Notes under the pieces: generated by a model
What the model was told of the DNA's origin: nothing
The model's database searches: none
The model's input: only the letters and a program-made list of their open reading frames with translations
Assembly (NCBI RefSeq): GCF_000003605.2
Contig: NW_003150758.1
Location: 644,260-682,756, forward strand
Length of the DNA stretch: 38,497 nucleotides
DNA from: Saccoglossus kowalevskii
Taxonomy: Eukaryota > Hemichordata > Enteropneusta > Harrimaniidae
Direction: 5' to 3'
Translations under genes and position numbers: made by a program
Shown: positions 11,001 to 21,654 of the stretch, in pieces
Layout of the letters: each line of letters opens with the position of its first letter
Numbering within the stretch: position 1 is the first letter of the stretch

Positions 11001-14000
11001 ACTTTGTTTGCCAAAGAGTTGTTATTACTGTGAAATGTAATACTTCATCAATGATTTCCAGAACATTCCAATTTTCTGTTCATTTTAAACAAATCATGCC
11101 ATTTTTCACCCAAATTAATGCTAAAGGATTCACTCCAACACTTAAAAATGACTTCTATGTTGTGTTGCATCATCGATCCAACTCTATGCAAAATACGTTC
11201 TGCTGGCCCTATCTAGCACTCTCTAATTGATTAAAGAACAGTAGTCGTCGCGCCATGTTTGCGCAAGATGTATGGGACTCGTATAAACAAAGATGACGAC
11301 TTTGACTGTAGCGCAGACCAACAAGTACAAACTGAGACGTTACAAAGCTTTAATGGAGTATTTTTAGGTGATAGGAAGGTATCAACGAAGTCACCAGGGG
11401 TAATTAGTGCAAGTCGCACCTAGGTCAAACCTCATACTTTTGATTTCCATTAGAAGAGCACATTGGATTGTGGGAAAATCAATGTTTATCAACACAAAGT
11501 TGCACATGTGCAGCGTGACGACCACTGCCCTTTAACCACCAGCTTGACCTATAAGGTCAACTAGCGCCTGAAACAAGCATGCTGGATAACATTTCAAGTT
11601 GAGTGTTTGTGTGTGGTCAAAAATGTTTGCTCATGATAAATGTAAGTTGAGATGAGTTTCTGATGGAGCAAATATGGTATGTTTTATAGGTGACAGAGTG
11701 GCCATTGAACCAGGTGTACCATGTAGACAATGTGATTACTGCAAAGGAGGAAGATACAACCTATGTCTTGATATGGTGTTTTGTGCCACACCCCCAGTGC
11801 ATGGGTCTCTGGCAAACTATTATTGCCATGCAGCAGATTTTTGTTACAAGTATGTTCAAATATTTTTAATTATTCTTAGAATTAAAGACAAAATTTGTGT
11901 TGCTCTCAGGTGCGAACATAAAGGCATTTTTACTGCCTGGCAACCACCACAGTTGGTGAAAATATTTGGTTGAAAACTCTCCAAAAACTTTGGTTGCTTA
12001 TGACTACCCATCGTCCGAATCGCACAGTCTCGTGTCTTCGACCTTTAGGCCTCTACACGATACCGTGCGGGATCGCATGGGCTAATTGCGTATCTTAAGC
12101 AGAAAGATCTGATTGGGCGCACCTCGAAACAAAGCGCCCAATCAGCTTGGACGTACCAAATTATAAAACAAAATTCCACTTCCTGTTTTTGTCGCTATGA
12201 ACACATCCTTCCCGCACAAAACTGCATCGATTGCCTGTACCTGATGAGGCTTGAGGACACCAACATCGAAAACTTTCGCAATTTTATCATCACAAATATC
12301 ACGATTCAAGGGCGCCGCCATTATGTATAAAATGAAACAGCAAAGGGGGATTTGTAACATGCAAACTGATTGGACAATTATTAGCCGCAACTGACTACTG
12401 GGGGTGCTGTTAGAATACATATATTACCCTAAAGTTGAGTTTTATTTGTTGAGCTATTTTCACAGGTTTTTTTGACGGCATTTCACAACAGCTTGCGTAG
12501 AGCTCATGAAAATACATAGTACAGTGGTGTGTGTCTAGATCTGCACCAAGAATACAAAAATTTGTTTTATGTTCTACTTCTATAATATTGTTTGCCCCAC
12601 CCTATAGCAGGGTTTCCCTAAAATTTTGATGAGAAGGCTCAATGAAAAAAGTAAGATATATATAGTAAATAATACTTGTTCTCAATAACTATTAAAAAAA
12701 TAGCTACCGTTTGCCAAACCCAGAAAAACAGCGCTGCATTTTTTCACCCAGTTTTCTGCAATTTTTTATTGCAGACTGTTTATGTCGACCATGTTTTAAC
12801 AAAGTAATGAAACTGTCAACTCTGAAAGAAAATCTCAGAAACACTACTCGACTGATCATTCAAGAGTTGAACTGTTACACAATTTTTGTGATTTGCCATT
12901 CCCTGTCTTTGTTGCAACAGCTAGTAATGCCTCAATTGCATGGTTTTGGTGATCAGTGAGGTTTTTTATCTTGAAAAACTGCATGTTCTGCTTGTGTCGC
13001 CATTTAAAAAAAAAAACACTCTACTGTATCTTGATACAAGATAGAAGATTAGCTGTTTATTTTTGTCGCATCTCCCCTCTTTGTTGTTGAGGGCGCCTAC
13101 TAAATAAACACTGTAGTAGTTCAATCTGCCAATGGTTAGTTTGGAGGGGTGAAATGTTTCTTGACTGGCGGAGATGGTCATACCAGTTTTTATTTATGTT
13201 ATTCCCTGATGACCGATTTCGCTATTGTGCATTTTGACTATTCTAACTATTAAAAACACTTGTTTTTTTAACACTTTCAGTACAAATTTCAAACGCTGTA
13301 GGCTTGACGATCTTGTCTCTGGTTTTATCTTCATTTCCTAGCTGCGACCAAATACACAGTACATGCTGCTGGCTTAGTTTTTGACCTCTGCATTTGTACA
13401 CATACATCATGCATCTTAGTATACACTTGCACATTTACTCAAAATGCGGTTGCAGAATTACTTCTTCAACATGCCCTTATCAATCATGATCAAACTTTAT
13501 TAATGCATCGTGCATTATGTCACGCATATGCCCATATGTACAGTTGTTGATCCGATTCAAGATTGTCAAATGACAGTCATTTTAATTTATCAAATTCAAG
13601 CATTTTTTCAGTTCCTGGATCTGGGTCTCAGTTGTGTATGCATGAATATATTTACCACAATGTCTCATTTCAGTGGCAGCGCTTTTTAATTTCTAATAAC
13701 TTCATACAGTAGGCATGTCTGAGCTAGACATCAGCCACAATTGACACAAGCCCAACAGACATTGTAGCACATATGAAAAATGTTCACTTTAATAGCACCC
13801 TTGGTTTACGCAAATGACACGTTTTAAATTTATATCACATAAATATTTTATATAAAAAACGTTCATGCTTTATTCTATGTATTCTGTGTATACATACATG
13901 TGTATATCTCTCTGAAATTCAATAAATAATTCTCTAAAGAATCATATTATAGTTGTTTTCATGATAATTGATTGGTCAAATCTGTAATGCATCAGTGTTT

Positions 14001-17000
14001 TTTTTTTTTTATAACAGACTTCCTGATCATGTGAGTTTCGAGGAAGGTGCTCTTTTAGAGCCGCTGTCTGTTGGTGTTCATGCATGCAGACGTGCTGGGG
14101 TCACCCTGGGGAGTAAAGTACTTGTGTGTGGCGCTGGTGAGTTCACAAATTGAAGTGTAAATTAGTCTGATATTAGTGAGAACATTAGATGTAGGAGATA
14201 TAGCCTTGGCTTTACTGACATTGCCATACATGTACAGTTTTCAATAGGGAAAAGGATAAGAAAAACATTCCTTCAATTAACGATGCTACAAGCTGCTATA
14301 GCAAGATGAATTGTTTGGCTTGCTTTGTTTTTTTTGCCAAAATATTTTGGCATATTGTAATTAGTATCATTACTTACCCATCTTATAACTCTACCAATTA
14401 ATTGCGAGTAAGTATGCAAAAATATTTCCTGATAGTCAATAAAAAAGTTCATCATTAGCTGCATGTCACCACACATTTGTTGATAACAATTACATATTAT
14501 GTATTAGGTCCTATTGGTCTGGTGAATCTACTGACAGCGAAAGCCATGGGTGCAGCTAAAGTCATTATCACAGGTAGGCATACATATATATATATAGACT
14601 GAATTTAGCTTATGTAATATTGTATGTTGTCAGGTTGTGCATTAACAAATGTTTTTTTACACCCACTAGGTGTCAAACATTTCTTTTATTATTGTTAATG
14701 GCAGTTTGAATTTTCAGTGATAATTCTTTTAATTACATACTATTGACTTAAATATATTTAGGTAGCCAAAGTTTTTTATAGTTTGTTAAATTACACATGT
14801 GAATACTACAAAGTCACACTTATGTTATATTAGATAGCCAATTTTAAGCCTTTTAAATTTTTTCTCAAGAACCATTCAACTGATTTTAATGAATCTTGAT
14901 ACACAGATGCTTCCAAATAATGCAAAGACCTGATTGTTTTTTTGAAATCCATGCATATTAATACCCTAATATGTAAATATGCTTTTCAAGTACAATCAAG
15001 TACTTACACATATTTCAATTAAACTTGGTACATAGATGCTCTTCAATAATGCATAGACATGATTGGTTTTTTGTTTAAAGCCATGCATATAAATTACCTA
15101 CTTTGCATATTACCCGGTAGTCAATTTGAAGTCTTTCACTCTTTTCTAAAGAACCATTCAACATATTTCAATAAAACTTGATGATCTAGGATAATGTGCA
15201 GACCTACTTAGTTGTTGGTTGAAATCTATGCATATTAATGACCTAATTTGCATATTAATTAACAAATTTTAAGCATTTCCACTTGAAGTACCATTTATAA
15301 GATTTAAAAAAAAAATGGAACATAAATGCTCTGAAATAAAACCTGGTTAGCTTTTGTGACATCTATAATAATTAGGCATAACTGTAATATCTTACTGTTG
15401 CAGATAGGAACATGCAACTGGTGTTTTCTGATAAGATATATGACCAAAAAATCAAGTCATATATTATATTATTGCATTAAATGTTTATTGTTAAACCATA
15501 GCTACTTGGAACCACCCTGATCATTGCTTGCAGTTAGATTTTTCTAAATGGTGTATTTGCTCTGATAGAAGCACATTTGCTAACTGTTAATATATAGTAA
15601 ATACAGTATTCCTTATTTGTACTTCATGCCTCTAATATCTTCAGCTCTTGGAAGTTCTTTCTAAGCTTTCTTTGATTCATAGTGAAAACCCAGGTACATG
15701 TATATGTATTTAATTAAGATACAGTGTAATATTATGTTCTTTGATTTCTTGACACTTGAACTGTAGTTGAAATATTAACAATTTTTCAAGTGAATTCCAT
15801 ATACGTTGTTTGTTTACCATTACAGATATTTAAAATATTTTCAGATATAGACCAGGGCAGACTGGATGTAGCCAAGCAGATAGGAGCTGATTTTACAGTG
15901 TTAGCAGACAGCAAAGATGGACGTGAAATGGCAAAGAAAATAGAAAGTACACTAGGTTGTATGCCAGATATCTCAATTGAATGTAGTGGTGCACCATCTA
16001 GTATTCAGACTGGGATTTATGTAAGTGGCATTTTTTGGTGATACTGGTAATTTAAACATTTTTATTAAATATTTCATGCAAAGATTTTTAGTCTCCATTT
16101 GGACACAGTCCGAAAACGGGGACTTATGTTTCGAATTTTGTATGATCGTGTGTCTGTGTGTGTGTGTACGTGCCGTCCGGACCTGTATCTTAGATATGCG
16201 CCTGAACCAATCACAATCAAACTTCACACATACAACTGTACATCATACACAAAAAATAATCAAAATCAAGCATTTATGGATGGATTTTGTTTAAACTTGG
16301 TACATATGTTGGACATTATGGGACCTTGATGCACATCATTTTATTTTTCAGATCCAATTTAAAATGGCCTACTGGCGGCCATTTTGTTTCAATAAATGCA
16401 GTTCTAGTACCATATCTCTGCCATGCTTTGACTGATTATGTTCAAATTTTTTATATTCTTTATACATCATGACATAGATATATTGGTTTGATTATCTGAT
16501 TCAAAATGGCCAAATGGCAGCCGTCTTTGTGCTAAAACAATCATCAAAAATCAAGCATTCTGGTATTCCAGATCTGGATCTTGGCATTTATGGATGGATT
16601 TTGTTCAAACTTGGTACACATACATTAAAGATCATGGGTTCCTGATGCACGTCATTTTATTTTTCTGATCGGATTCAAAATGGCTGACTGGTGGCCGTTT
16701 TGTTTGAATGAATACCCTTCTAGAGCCATATCTCTGATATGCTTTGACTGATTATGTTCAAATTTTATATTTTCGTTTTGCATCATGTCATAGATGTATT
16801 CAAAATGGCCTGCAAGCCAAACAATTCAGCTTGTTTCTTATGTGTGCTTTCCATCCGTTCTGTTTCTTTTACATCTCAAACATTTTCTCTGAAATTCTGC
16901 AGCAGATATCGATTGCAGGTTGATGAACAAGTTACTGTTGAATATGCATGTTTTTTTACAGATCTGAAAATCCTAAGTGGATCTTTTTCATGATTTATAT

Positions 17001-19201
17001 CATAAATTCCCTCTCCCAACAACACTGAGAGAACAACTGAGCATGCTCAGAATAAATAATTAGGTTAGATGGTAATGCTAAGGTTTTCAGTGACGTCATG
17101 ACCTTGATCTAAATCAGTGACAGAAATGGACCACATTTTTTTGGGGGGAGGGGGCTTATGAAAAATTAACATTGAAATCTTGAAAAATGTGGTCAGAAAT
17201 GTTGTTGTATATTATATCTTTAAACTGTAAAAATTGCATTTAATTATAAAGAGCCATCACTGAAATACTGGATCACAAAGTTCAATGAAGATCAATGAAA
17301 ACTCAGTGGAAACTGTAGAGGGGAGTTAGGGCTACATTTTGATGTGGTGATTATAGTGGTGATACTGAAACAAACCCAGGTCATGGACCTGAATTAACAA
17401 AGAAGTTTAAATTTGATAACTAACAGGGACTGTGCCATGCATGGCTTGTTTTCTTAGTTTTAAAATTACAAATTATTTGTTTTTCATTTGAATAGCTGGT
17501 TACAATCTAGTCTGAACTAGTTGTAGCTGGCTGTATACATATATATGCACACTTTTATATATTTCTAGGCAACAAGATCTGGTGGAGTTTTGGTTCTTGT
17601 TGGATTAGGACCATCAGATGTGACTTTACCAATAGTGAATGCAGCTGTGCGAGAGGTCGATATCAGAGGAATCTTTAGATATGCAAATTGGTGAGTTAGC
17701 TTCACTGATTTCTCAGTAATAGAGTAACGAACTATTCTGTGTTTTAAAGGTTCATTTTTTGCTAACTTTTTAGCACCGCTATCGACTTTGTCAAGCGGAG
17801 TTTATCATATGAGTGATTGTCTGTAGTCATCCATCGTTCGGCATCTGTCGTCAGTAAAAACTTTTTACTTTTTCTACTTCTTCTTGAAAACTACTAACAA
17901 TTATTATTGATTTGATGCTTGGTGTATATGTACCATGGGTAGACTTTTCTTGGATTTGTTCATTTCGTTATGGTATCTTCAATTCTCTAATTTTGATGAA
18001 TATTTTTGTCATTTTTGGTGAAAAGTGCCATTTTTTCAACAAGGGAACAGGGGAGCAGATCCTCTGGCAACCATAAAATTCTGATTGACCAGGAATCACA
18101 TGTGGCCACAGTCTTCAACTGTGACTTGTCTGATAGTAATTTTGGCTTCAAAAAAAACATAGAATGCTCCATTTTAACTTAAATTATCAAAAACGACACA
18201 CCCTGGTAGGGAGAACCATATCTCCCCCCCACTTGGTGGCGCCACTGAATTGCAGTGCTTCCTCTTGCAGGAAACCTGCTGTGTTATGTGACATTATCAC
18301 ATGTAATTTTGACGAAGTTTTATAGATGAATTAAAAAATAACAATACATGCAATTTGTGCTCTTTAGGGTTACTGACTGATGAAATATGACTGTCGAAAC
18401 AAAATCAAAACTGTAATAACTGTAATTATTAAAAGGTCATACATCATGTACTTACAAGATAAAACCTAGCAGCCAGGCCAATCAGAAAGCAATTTGTTGA
18501 CAGGTTTATTCAATGTATTAAGCCTTGTTTATATGTTTTGATTCAACTGAAATTAAACCCCATAATTTGCAAGTTCAGTACAGAATGGTAGCACAAAAAT
18601 TGATCTCTTCGCTTGTCAGAATGCCATTGAAATAATCCCTACCCAGTGCACTTAAGAATGGTCTGGTGACTACGGAAACAATGTAGGCGACACAGAATTG
18701 TGTGCTATCAACTGATAGGCTGTCTTCATGACTTCAGTACATTACTATGGGAACTTGCATGCTTACCGGTACCCGTCTACAGCCCTCCAGAGCAATTTGC
18801 TATTCTAATATTCATAATCGTCGCATGATAATAGACGATATCTCGTCTAGGTAAAACTTAGAAAACTTAGTTATGATAGGCATGTTATCCCAAACCTCAA
18901 AAAAACAAATAAATTTATGTTCTGTCAAAACTCTCAAAAATATGACATTTTTTGTCCACTTTGTTTTCACCAACTTAAACTCACTACTGACTTGTGTACA
19001 ATTTAATGAAGGTCAAAGTTCATGTTTTTTATTCCTTTCAGCTATCCAACTGCATTAGCAATGATTGCATCTGGTAAGGTGGATGTCAAACCTCTGGTAA
19101 CTCATCGGTTCACACTGGCTAAATCATTAGATGCATTTGAGACAGCCAGAACTGGTGCAGGGGGAGCCATCAAAGTCATGATCAAGGTGGCAAATAAATA
19201 A
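5060..19201 (+). CDS. SORD: Sorbitol dehydrogenase (L-iditol 2-dehydrogenase), nine exons, 353 aa
   Basis: Exons: 5060-5119, 8968-9001, 10035-10199, 11690-11849, 14018-14136, 14508-14573, 15845-16020, 17569-17690, 19042-19201. All introns are GT-AG, the phases are 0,1,1,2,1,1,0,2, and the exons sum to 1062 nt with stop. The family oxidises sorbitol to fructose with NAD+ in the cytosolic polyol pathway. It is a medium-chain dehydrogenase/reductase. Catalytic zinc ligands are Cys43 ([11 protein letters not shown]), His68 and Glu69 (GHESSG), with Glu154 in LLEPLSVG. The Rossmann motif is GAGPIG at 178-183, and Asp202 at the end of the second strand fits NAD preference. Four cysteines at 98, 101, 104 and 112 form the structural-zinc lobe, most of which vertebrate SORD has lost. 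The length matches the human enzyme (357 aa), and the C-terminal VTHRF motif and end are present. The start ATG (gaacaATGg) gives the expected short N-terminus. The assignment is very secure; only the UTRs are undefined. Confidence 0.96.
6110..6490. repeat. Degenerate AT-rich tandem repeat
   Basis: About 380 bases of loosely periodic sequence in which units like AATTAAGTTTTGTTGTGTAAA recur roughly every 25-30 bases with heavy divergence. Examples are the runs beginning ttaagttctgttgtataaat, ttcaagttttgctgtgtaaa and ttatgttgtgagaagttaaag. It lies wholly inside intron 1. Confidence 0.5.
7722..8530 (+). repeat. Dispersed repeat family R1, copy in intron 1
   Basis: The copy starts after a GT microsatellite with CCACTGATATCTCAAGAACC. 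It then has several tandem units of roughly 140-180 nt, each with (T)CAATGAAACTTGGTACATAGATG, a TGATTAGTTTTTGGTTAAAA tract, CATATTAATTACCTAATTTG and GCATA. It ends in a single-copy tail (GGACATGCAACTGGTGCTAT, ATATATGACCAAAATA, AGAAGCACATGTGCTAACTT, then AAGTTCTTTCTAAATTTTC). The same array-plus-tail structure occurs at 14860-15690 and 20540-21540. No transposase is encoded, so it is a non-autonomous element. Its class is unknown. Confidence 0.8.
9455..9845 (+). repeat. Dispersed repeat family R3, longer copy (intron 2)
   Basis: It begins with a hairpin: AGCTCTGCT at 9459-9467 pairs with AGCGGAGCT at 9481-9489 with one mismatch, around a GTCGACTTTGTCG core. Next come CATATGAGTGATTGTCCGTC and CTTCTTCTTGAAAACTACAA, then internal duplication of the CACTTCTTGTTGAAAAC segment. 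It ends near AGCGGAGCTATCTCAGCCGA. A second, shorter copy lies at 17768-18020. No coding capacity is seen. The terminal hairpins and lack of TIRs or poly(A) fit a non-autonomous Helitron-like element, but this is a guess. Confidence 0.7.
10448..10640 (+). repeat. 193-bp R1 fragment, near-identical to 7971-8163
   Basis: Gapless match to 7971-8163 over 193 bases with about seven substitutions counted by eye (roughly 96% identity). This is far closer than any two units within an array. It sits in intron 3 and is a fragment of family R1, beginning at ATTATTCATGCATATTAATT. The preceding 150 bases (10300-10445) are GC-richer and unassigned. Confidence 0.85.
12109..12145. repeat. Perfect 12-bp inverted repeat (hairpin) in intron 4
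   Basis: CTGATTGGGCGC at 12109-12120 and its exact complement GCGCCCAATCAG at 12134-12145, with a 13-base loop. It lies in a CpG-containing patch. An imperfect hairpin just upstream (about 12008-12083, CCCATC... to ...GCATGGG) adds to the local fold potential. The arms contain CCAAT. The right arm overlaps the end of the helicase-like fragment on the minus strand. Confidence 0.7.
12142..12420 (-). pseudogene. RecQ-like helicase N-terminal fragment
   Basis: A 92-codon frame with an internal ATG at 12319-12321 followed by [20 protein letters not shown]. The segment [19 protein letters not shown] and then TKTGSG matches motifs 0 and I of superfamily 2 RecQ-type helicases (DNA unwinding). The Walker A lysine that should follow TGSG is replaced by Ile, and the frame ends nine codons later in the hairpin at 12134-12145. 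No other helicase motif lies nearby. It is on the opposite strand inside a dehydrogenase intron. A CCAAT box (CCAATCAG, minus strand, 12366-12373) lies about 45 bases upstream of the ATG, so it may be a captured 5' end of a gene. Alternatively it is a true first exon with a weak donor. I favour a dead fragment. Confidence 0.5.
14860..15690 (+). repeat. Dispersed repeat family R1, copy in intron 6
   Basis: Several tandem units (landmarks CAAGAACCATTCAACTGATT, AAACTTGGTACATAGATGCT, CATGCATATTAATACCCTAA, AATTTGCATATTAATT) run to about 15300. The single-copy tail follows: GATAGGAACATGCAACTGGT, AGATATATGACCAAAAAATC, AGAAGCACATTTGCTAACTG, TTGGAAGTTCTTTCTAAGCT. The organisation and orientation match the intron 1 copy, so the tail is part of the element. 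Confidence 0.8.
16085..16800 (+). repeat. Dispersed repeat family R2, copy in intron 7
   Basis: It starts near TTGGACACAGTCCGAAAACG with a TG-rich run and CCAATCACAATCAAACTTCA. Two direct units of about 315 bases follow, each beginning ATTTATGGATGGATTTTGTT and holding AAACTTGGTACA, GATGCACNTCATTTTATTTT, an AAAATGGC/GCCNTTTT inverted pair, and ATATGCTTTGACTGATTATG. A second copy with the same order lies at 21655-22520. No protein is encoded. Confidence 0.8.
17768..18020 (+). repeat. Dispersed repeat family R3, shorter copy (intron 8)
   Basis: It matches 9455-9700 in order: TTTTTAGC, the hairpin around ATCGACTTTGTC, CATATGAGTGATTGTC, CTTCTTCTTGAAAACTACTA, GTGTATATGTACCATGGGTA and TCAATTCTCTAATTTTGATG. 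It breaks off near 18020. The orientation is the same as the other copy and the gene. Confidence 0.75.
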
Positions 19202-20540
19202 CGCTGCAGGAAATTCATTAAAACAAAATGACTGTAGTTTGAGGACACTATGTAAATTTGTTGATAGGATTTTCAATCTCCAATATAGTCAATTGAGTAA
19301 TTGTAAAACTTATTTTTTGAGCATTTTTACTCAGGTTTTGGCTTGCCAAAGTTTCCTCTGAGCTTGTTCTCTTTGACCCATCAATGCTAAATGGGTCACA
19401 GCTGGTGAATACAGAATAAATTTATCTTGGATAGTATAATCGCTTGTACAAATCAACACTTCGGATTCGTACATATTTTATGAATTAACAGAAATAAGAC
19501 AATGTGTCAACACTTAGCAAGGTAATACAATAAAATATCACTGTCAAACTTAATAGTTATTATCATCTCGACAGTTTTGTCACACATTTTCTGAGTTTAC
19601 AATTAAACTTGTACATTCTATATGTAATGTTACATATACAGTAGTGTGATATTTAATGCTGGTTTAATCTCCTGACATATGTGGTGCTGATATCATCAGT
19701 GCACTGAAATATAGACACTGGGTTCAATGTATAAGGGCATTATATTGAATTCTGATGCTGCAGAACTTATCACAATGTCAACATAGTAATATATGGTCAC
19801 TACAACAACAGAAAAGGCTGCAACTTTAGACGATTTTGAATGTCTGTTTGATAAATTAATACTAAATGCAGTATTTTGAATCCAATCATGGTACCGAATT
19901 ATGTACTTTTGTATTGTTTATGTTCTTTTGACTCTATTTACAAGAATTCTTAGACTTTCCTAAATTGGAATGGAGTTTAGCTTTGAAACATCCATCACAA
20001 CTTTAAATCCAATTTCTGGATTTATTTTTAATTCCTTGATTTTTGACTTAGAGAATAGAGATATATAATGATGTACTTGTGACTAAAGGAATCAAAGGTT
20101 GCTACGGAGTTGACGTTAATTGAGTGTTTTTCAGAATTGCTCTAGGATCAAAAGCTAGATGTTTACAAATTTAAGATTGTATTACTGTAAACTGAGGAAC
20201 ATTTTTAGGGGAATATGTTGGTGTAATATCGAACACACTGTATTCATTCAGAGATATATTTAATCCTGTAATAATATTCTTAATGCCCATGTACAAATGA
20301 AATAAAGTACCGGTAGTCAAAAATATTCACCACTTGAGGGCACTCATTAGTTGTTCGTTGAGGGCATAGATCATGTGCGTTGACAGTATTCATTCCTATA
20401 TTCGGCGTTGATGGTTGTGCATGTAAATGCCTACATTAGTACATAATGGCTACATTTAACTGGACCAGGGAAAAAATGTTTCTAATCATTTTGTTTACTA
20501 AAATTTATGTGGCATTGTTATTAGAATGATTAATGATACT
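19202..20540 (+). other. Sorbitol dehydrogenase 3' UTR and downstream flank
   Basis: The stop codon at 19199-19201 is followed by about 1.1 kb without other features. Candidate poly(A) signals AATAAA lie at 19529-19534 and 20301-20306. The second follows AAATG and fits a 1.1-kb 3' UTR. Nothing coding is seen to 20540, where repeat family R1 begins. Confidence 0.5.
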
Positions 20541-21540
20541 CTAGGATAATGCTCGCACCTGATTAGTTTTTGGTTGAAATCTGTGCATATTAATTATCAA
20601 TTTGCATATTAAATAGCACATTTAAGTATTTGTCACTTCATTCAACATAATTTAATGAAACATATATAGTCTGGGATAATGCACAAATCTGATTAGTTTT
20701 TGGCAGAAGTAAATATGATTTGACTAATATTACCCGACTATATAATGTGTGTGACCTCAATAATATGCTTAAATGTAATATCTTAAGTACTGCTGTAGAT
20801 GAGACATGCAACTGGTGCTATAATTTCGTTGTCTGACAAGATATATGATCAAAATATCAAGTTATATATGGTGATTATTTCATTAAACGTTTATAATTGA
20901 TAAATCATACTACTTGGAACCACCCTGATTATTGCTTGTAGTAATATTTGTAAATGCTGTATTTGCTCTAATAGAAGCACATGTGCTAACTGTAAATATA
21001 TAGTAAATACAGTGTTCCTTATTTTGTACTGCATGCCTCTAATACCTTTCTACACACTGGAGTTCTTTCTAAAAGTCTTTTTCCACTGATATCTCAAAAA
21101 CCATATGTTGGTTTTTGATGAAACTTGATGCATAAATGTGCTAATGAGAGGATTTGATTAGGTTTTAGATGAAACCATGAATATTAATTACTTACTATGC
21201 ATGATAGCTAATTTCACTGTTATCCAAAGAACCATTCGTTGGATTTTGATGAAACGGATTTGTTTAGTTTTAGGTAAAAATCAATGCACATTAGTTATCT
21301 AATTTGCATAATGATTAGTAAATTTTCGACTCTTCTACTGATACCTCAATTACTAATCACCATATTTCAATGAAACTTGGATGTCATAGAACAATGCACA
21401 GACCTGATAGGTTTTAGGTTAATATCCATGCATTTAATTACCTAATTTGTATAATTAGTCGATATTAAACTGTTTATATTTCAAGTACTAATCATAATAT
21501 TTCAATTAAACTTGGTAATAGATGCTCAAGAACAAGAAGC
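20540..21540 (+). repeat. Dispersed repeat family R1, array-tail-array copy
   Basis: This is an array end (CATATTAATTATCAATTTGC), then the complete tail (GAGACATGCAACTGGTGCTA; AGAAGCACATGTGCTAACTG; GGAGTTCTTTCTAAAAGTC). It is immediately followed by a new array start (CCACTGATATCTCAAAAACC) and further units to about 21540. Tail joined directly to array start means two elements sit head to tail here, or the element is circularly permuted. Confidence 0.75.
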
Positions 21541-21654
21541 TTTGCAAACTAATATTTGTCTGCTATTAGAGATGCACAAAGTTTATAATACGTGCAAATT
21601 AGCATTGTTCCCAGGCACTTGTTTACCAAGTCTTATTGAAATGCAATGATTGTT

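Larger units (their letters stand above)
11850..14017 (+). other. Sorbitol dehydrogenase intron 4
   Basis: A 2.2-kb intron between GTATGT and a polypyrimidine tract (T-run at about 13997-14010) ending ATAACAG. Apart from the helicase-like fragment and the hairpin on its 5' side, 12430-13990 shows nothing I can name. The short frames at 12711, 12966 and 13243 look random. Confidence 0.6.

Noticed and set aside
16025-16329. Overlapping plus-strand frames of 76-89 codons with a minus-strand frame at 15973-16227
   Set aside because: They are read-through of exon 7's donor into repeat R2; similar frames at 21583-21944 come from the second R2 copy.
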